A stretch of 64,000 bases of DNA from JAFDVL01 sp963794955 (GTDB lineage: Bacteria > Acidobacteriota > Blastocatellia > RBC074). The DNA is taken from contig CAWCGF010000002.1 of assembly GCA_963794955.1 (NCBI GenBank), positions 186,001-250,000 of the forward strand, read 5' to 3'. Under the pieces are notes generated by a model that saw only the letters and a program-made list of their open reading frames with translations, made no database searches and was not told where the DNA came from. Made by a program: the position numbers and the translations under genes. This document shows, in pieces, positions 62,802 to 64,000 of the stretch. Position 1 is the first letter of the stretch; every line of letters starts with the position of its first letter.

Positions 62802-64000
62802 ATGGAACTCGTCAAAATCACTCTCAACGGACAAGAGTTTGAAGCCCCGAAAGGCGAACTTCTCATTGAAGCTGCCGAGATGGCGGGCATTTACTTGCCG
62901 CGCTTCTGTCACTATCGCGGGCTTACTGCGCAGGCTTCGTGTCGCCTCTGTGTGTCGTGCGCGTAGATAACCCCAAAATCCCGAAACTGCAAACTGCCTG
63001 CACGATGCCGGTCAGCGACGGGATGGTCGTAACAACGGATTCTGAAGAAATCGAAACCGTGCGCGCTTCGATGATTGAGTTTCTGCTGGCCAATCATCCG
63101 GTAGATTGCCCGGTTTGCGACCGCGCGGGCGAATGCGAATTGCAAGATCAAACCTTCGGCTTTGGCGAAGACGCCATTCGTTCGCAGTACAAAGATAAAG
63201 AGGTTGAACTCGAACGACAAATCTCGCCCTTTATTTACAACGATCCGCAACGCTGCGTCGTGTGCAAACGCTGCACCCGCGTGTGCGAAGAATGGATGGA
63301 TGAATTTGCCATCACGACGATTCAATCGCGGCTCGCATACCTTCATCGGTTCGTATGGCGGTTGGGTTGAATGCTCCGATTGCGGCAATTGTGTAGATGT
63401 TTGTCCGACCGGAACGTTGCTGCACGTGCCGTACAAATACATCGCGCGTCCGTGGGATTTAAAACAGACGCCAACCGTGTGCAATTTCTGTTCAGATGGC
63501 TGCTCAATGTTGGCCGGTTCACGCAGCGAAAACCTGATTCGTGCGGTTGCCCGTGATGGACGCGGACGCACGGCAGGCGGCATCAATCCTGACTTTTTAT
63601 GTGCGCTGGGTCGTTACACGACGGATGTAGTTCATCATCCCGACCGCATTGATCGCCCGATGATTCGACGCGGCGAGCAGTTGATCCCGACGACGTGGGA
63701 CGATGCGCTGAATTACATTGCGCTCAAGCTTGGCGATATTAAGGCTCAGCACGGTGGCGATGCTATCGGCGTAATTAGCGCCGCACGATTGCTGAATGAA
63801 GATCAATTCACGCTGCGGAAGTTTGCGAGCGACGTGTTAGAAACGAAGAATGCCGACTTCTATCACGACGATGACGAAATTGATCTGGCGTCCTTCTTCA
63901 AATATGGCTCGCCGACGATTGCGACGCAAAAGCATATTCAAAGCGCCGACACAATCCTGCTCATCGGCACTGACCCGAACGAGGAAAATCCGCTCACTGC
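62802..64000 (+). CDS. nuoG: NADH-quinone oxidoreductase subunit G, 3' partial, with two compensating indels
   Basis: The N-terminal ferredoxin-like domain is VKITLNGQEFEAPKGELLIE, then CHYRGLTAQASCRLC. At about 62946-62955 two extra bases (gtgtgtcg) break the frame. The second frame carries VDNPKIPKLQTACTMPVSDG, VDCPVCDRAGECELQDQTFG and RCVVCKRCTRVC. At about 63327-63333 two bases seem missing, restoring the original frame with SHTFIGSYGGWVECSDCGNC, then TVCNFCSDGCSMLAGSRSEN and a molybdopterin-type domain running off the window. The cluster cysteines are all present across the frames. Either the assembly contains two dinucleotide-slip errors or the gene is inactivated. Confidence 0.88.

Overview
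The window looks like chromosomal DNA of an Acidobacteriota member, most likely Blastocatellia-like. This is inferred from several proteins ending in the Solibacter-type C-terminal domain (TIGR03437), an RHS/FecR/IPT-rich secretome, a chaperone cluster (hrcA-dnaK-dnaJ) and a standard nuoA-G order. No rRNA is present, so the placement is inference only.

Layout. (1) 1-15.7 kb is a metabolic region: a phosphodiesterase-type EEP protein, a zinc alcohol dehydrogenase with SRPBCC and DUF421 neighbours, a HAD phosphatase, a divergent ThuA / Gfo-Idh-MocA pair, a bacterial deoxyhypusine-synthase-like protein, hemE, a decayed hicB, an active/inactive pair of M16 peptidases, ribH, nusB and a frameshifted M19 dipeptidase. 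(2) 15.9-29.1 kb is a graveyard of insertion sequences: IS66 with two amber codons, two 1,677-bp copies of an unclassified DDE element, at least five IS630-family elements or fragments, and an IS982. Among them survive a truncated exbB/tolQ, a small membrane protein, one membrane-anchored protein of unknown function and a tRNA-Arg(TCG). (3) 29.1-43.2 kb carries large secreted proteins: a decayed TIGR03437 protein, an intact IPT/TIGR03437 protein, a FecR-like/Ig-like protein, a 1,715-residue RHS protein with an HEXXH C-terminus, and a YCF48/BNR-like lipoprotein split by an IS630. An IS4 and a truncated Gfo/Idh follow. (4) 45-57.7 kb holds an acyl-CoA carboxylase beta subunit, an HU protein, a giant subtilisin-like protease with a TIGR03437 tail, and hrcA-dnaK-(unknown)-dnaJ on the minus strand. 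(5) 57.9-64 kb is the start of the respiratory complex I operon, nuoABCDEF, then a small S24/S26-type peptidase, then nuoG running off the window.

Two themes cut across the window. First, intergenic spaces hold a set of long, near-perfect palindromes built from different sequence words: 27-bp arms at 1.5 kb, 26 at 9.0 kb, 18 at 35.3 kb, 46 at 53.0 kb and 20 at 60.6 kb. A separate 123-bp repeat occurs twice, at 35.1 and 44.8 kb. Second, there are many small indels in otherwise well-conserved genes (M19 dipeptidase, RHS C-terminus, nuoG twice, several transposases), often at short homopolymer or dinucleotide runs. This pattern fits either real decay or sequencing/assembly error and matters for interpreting every broken gene here.
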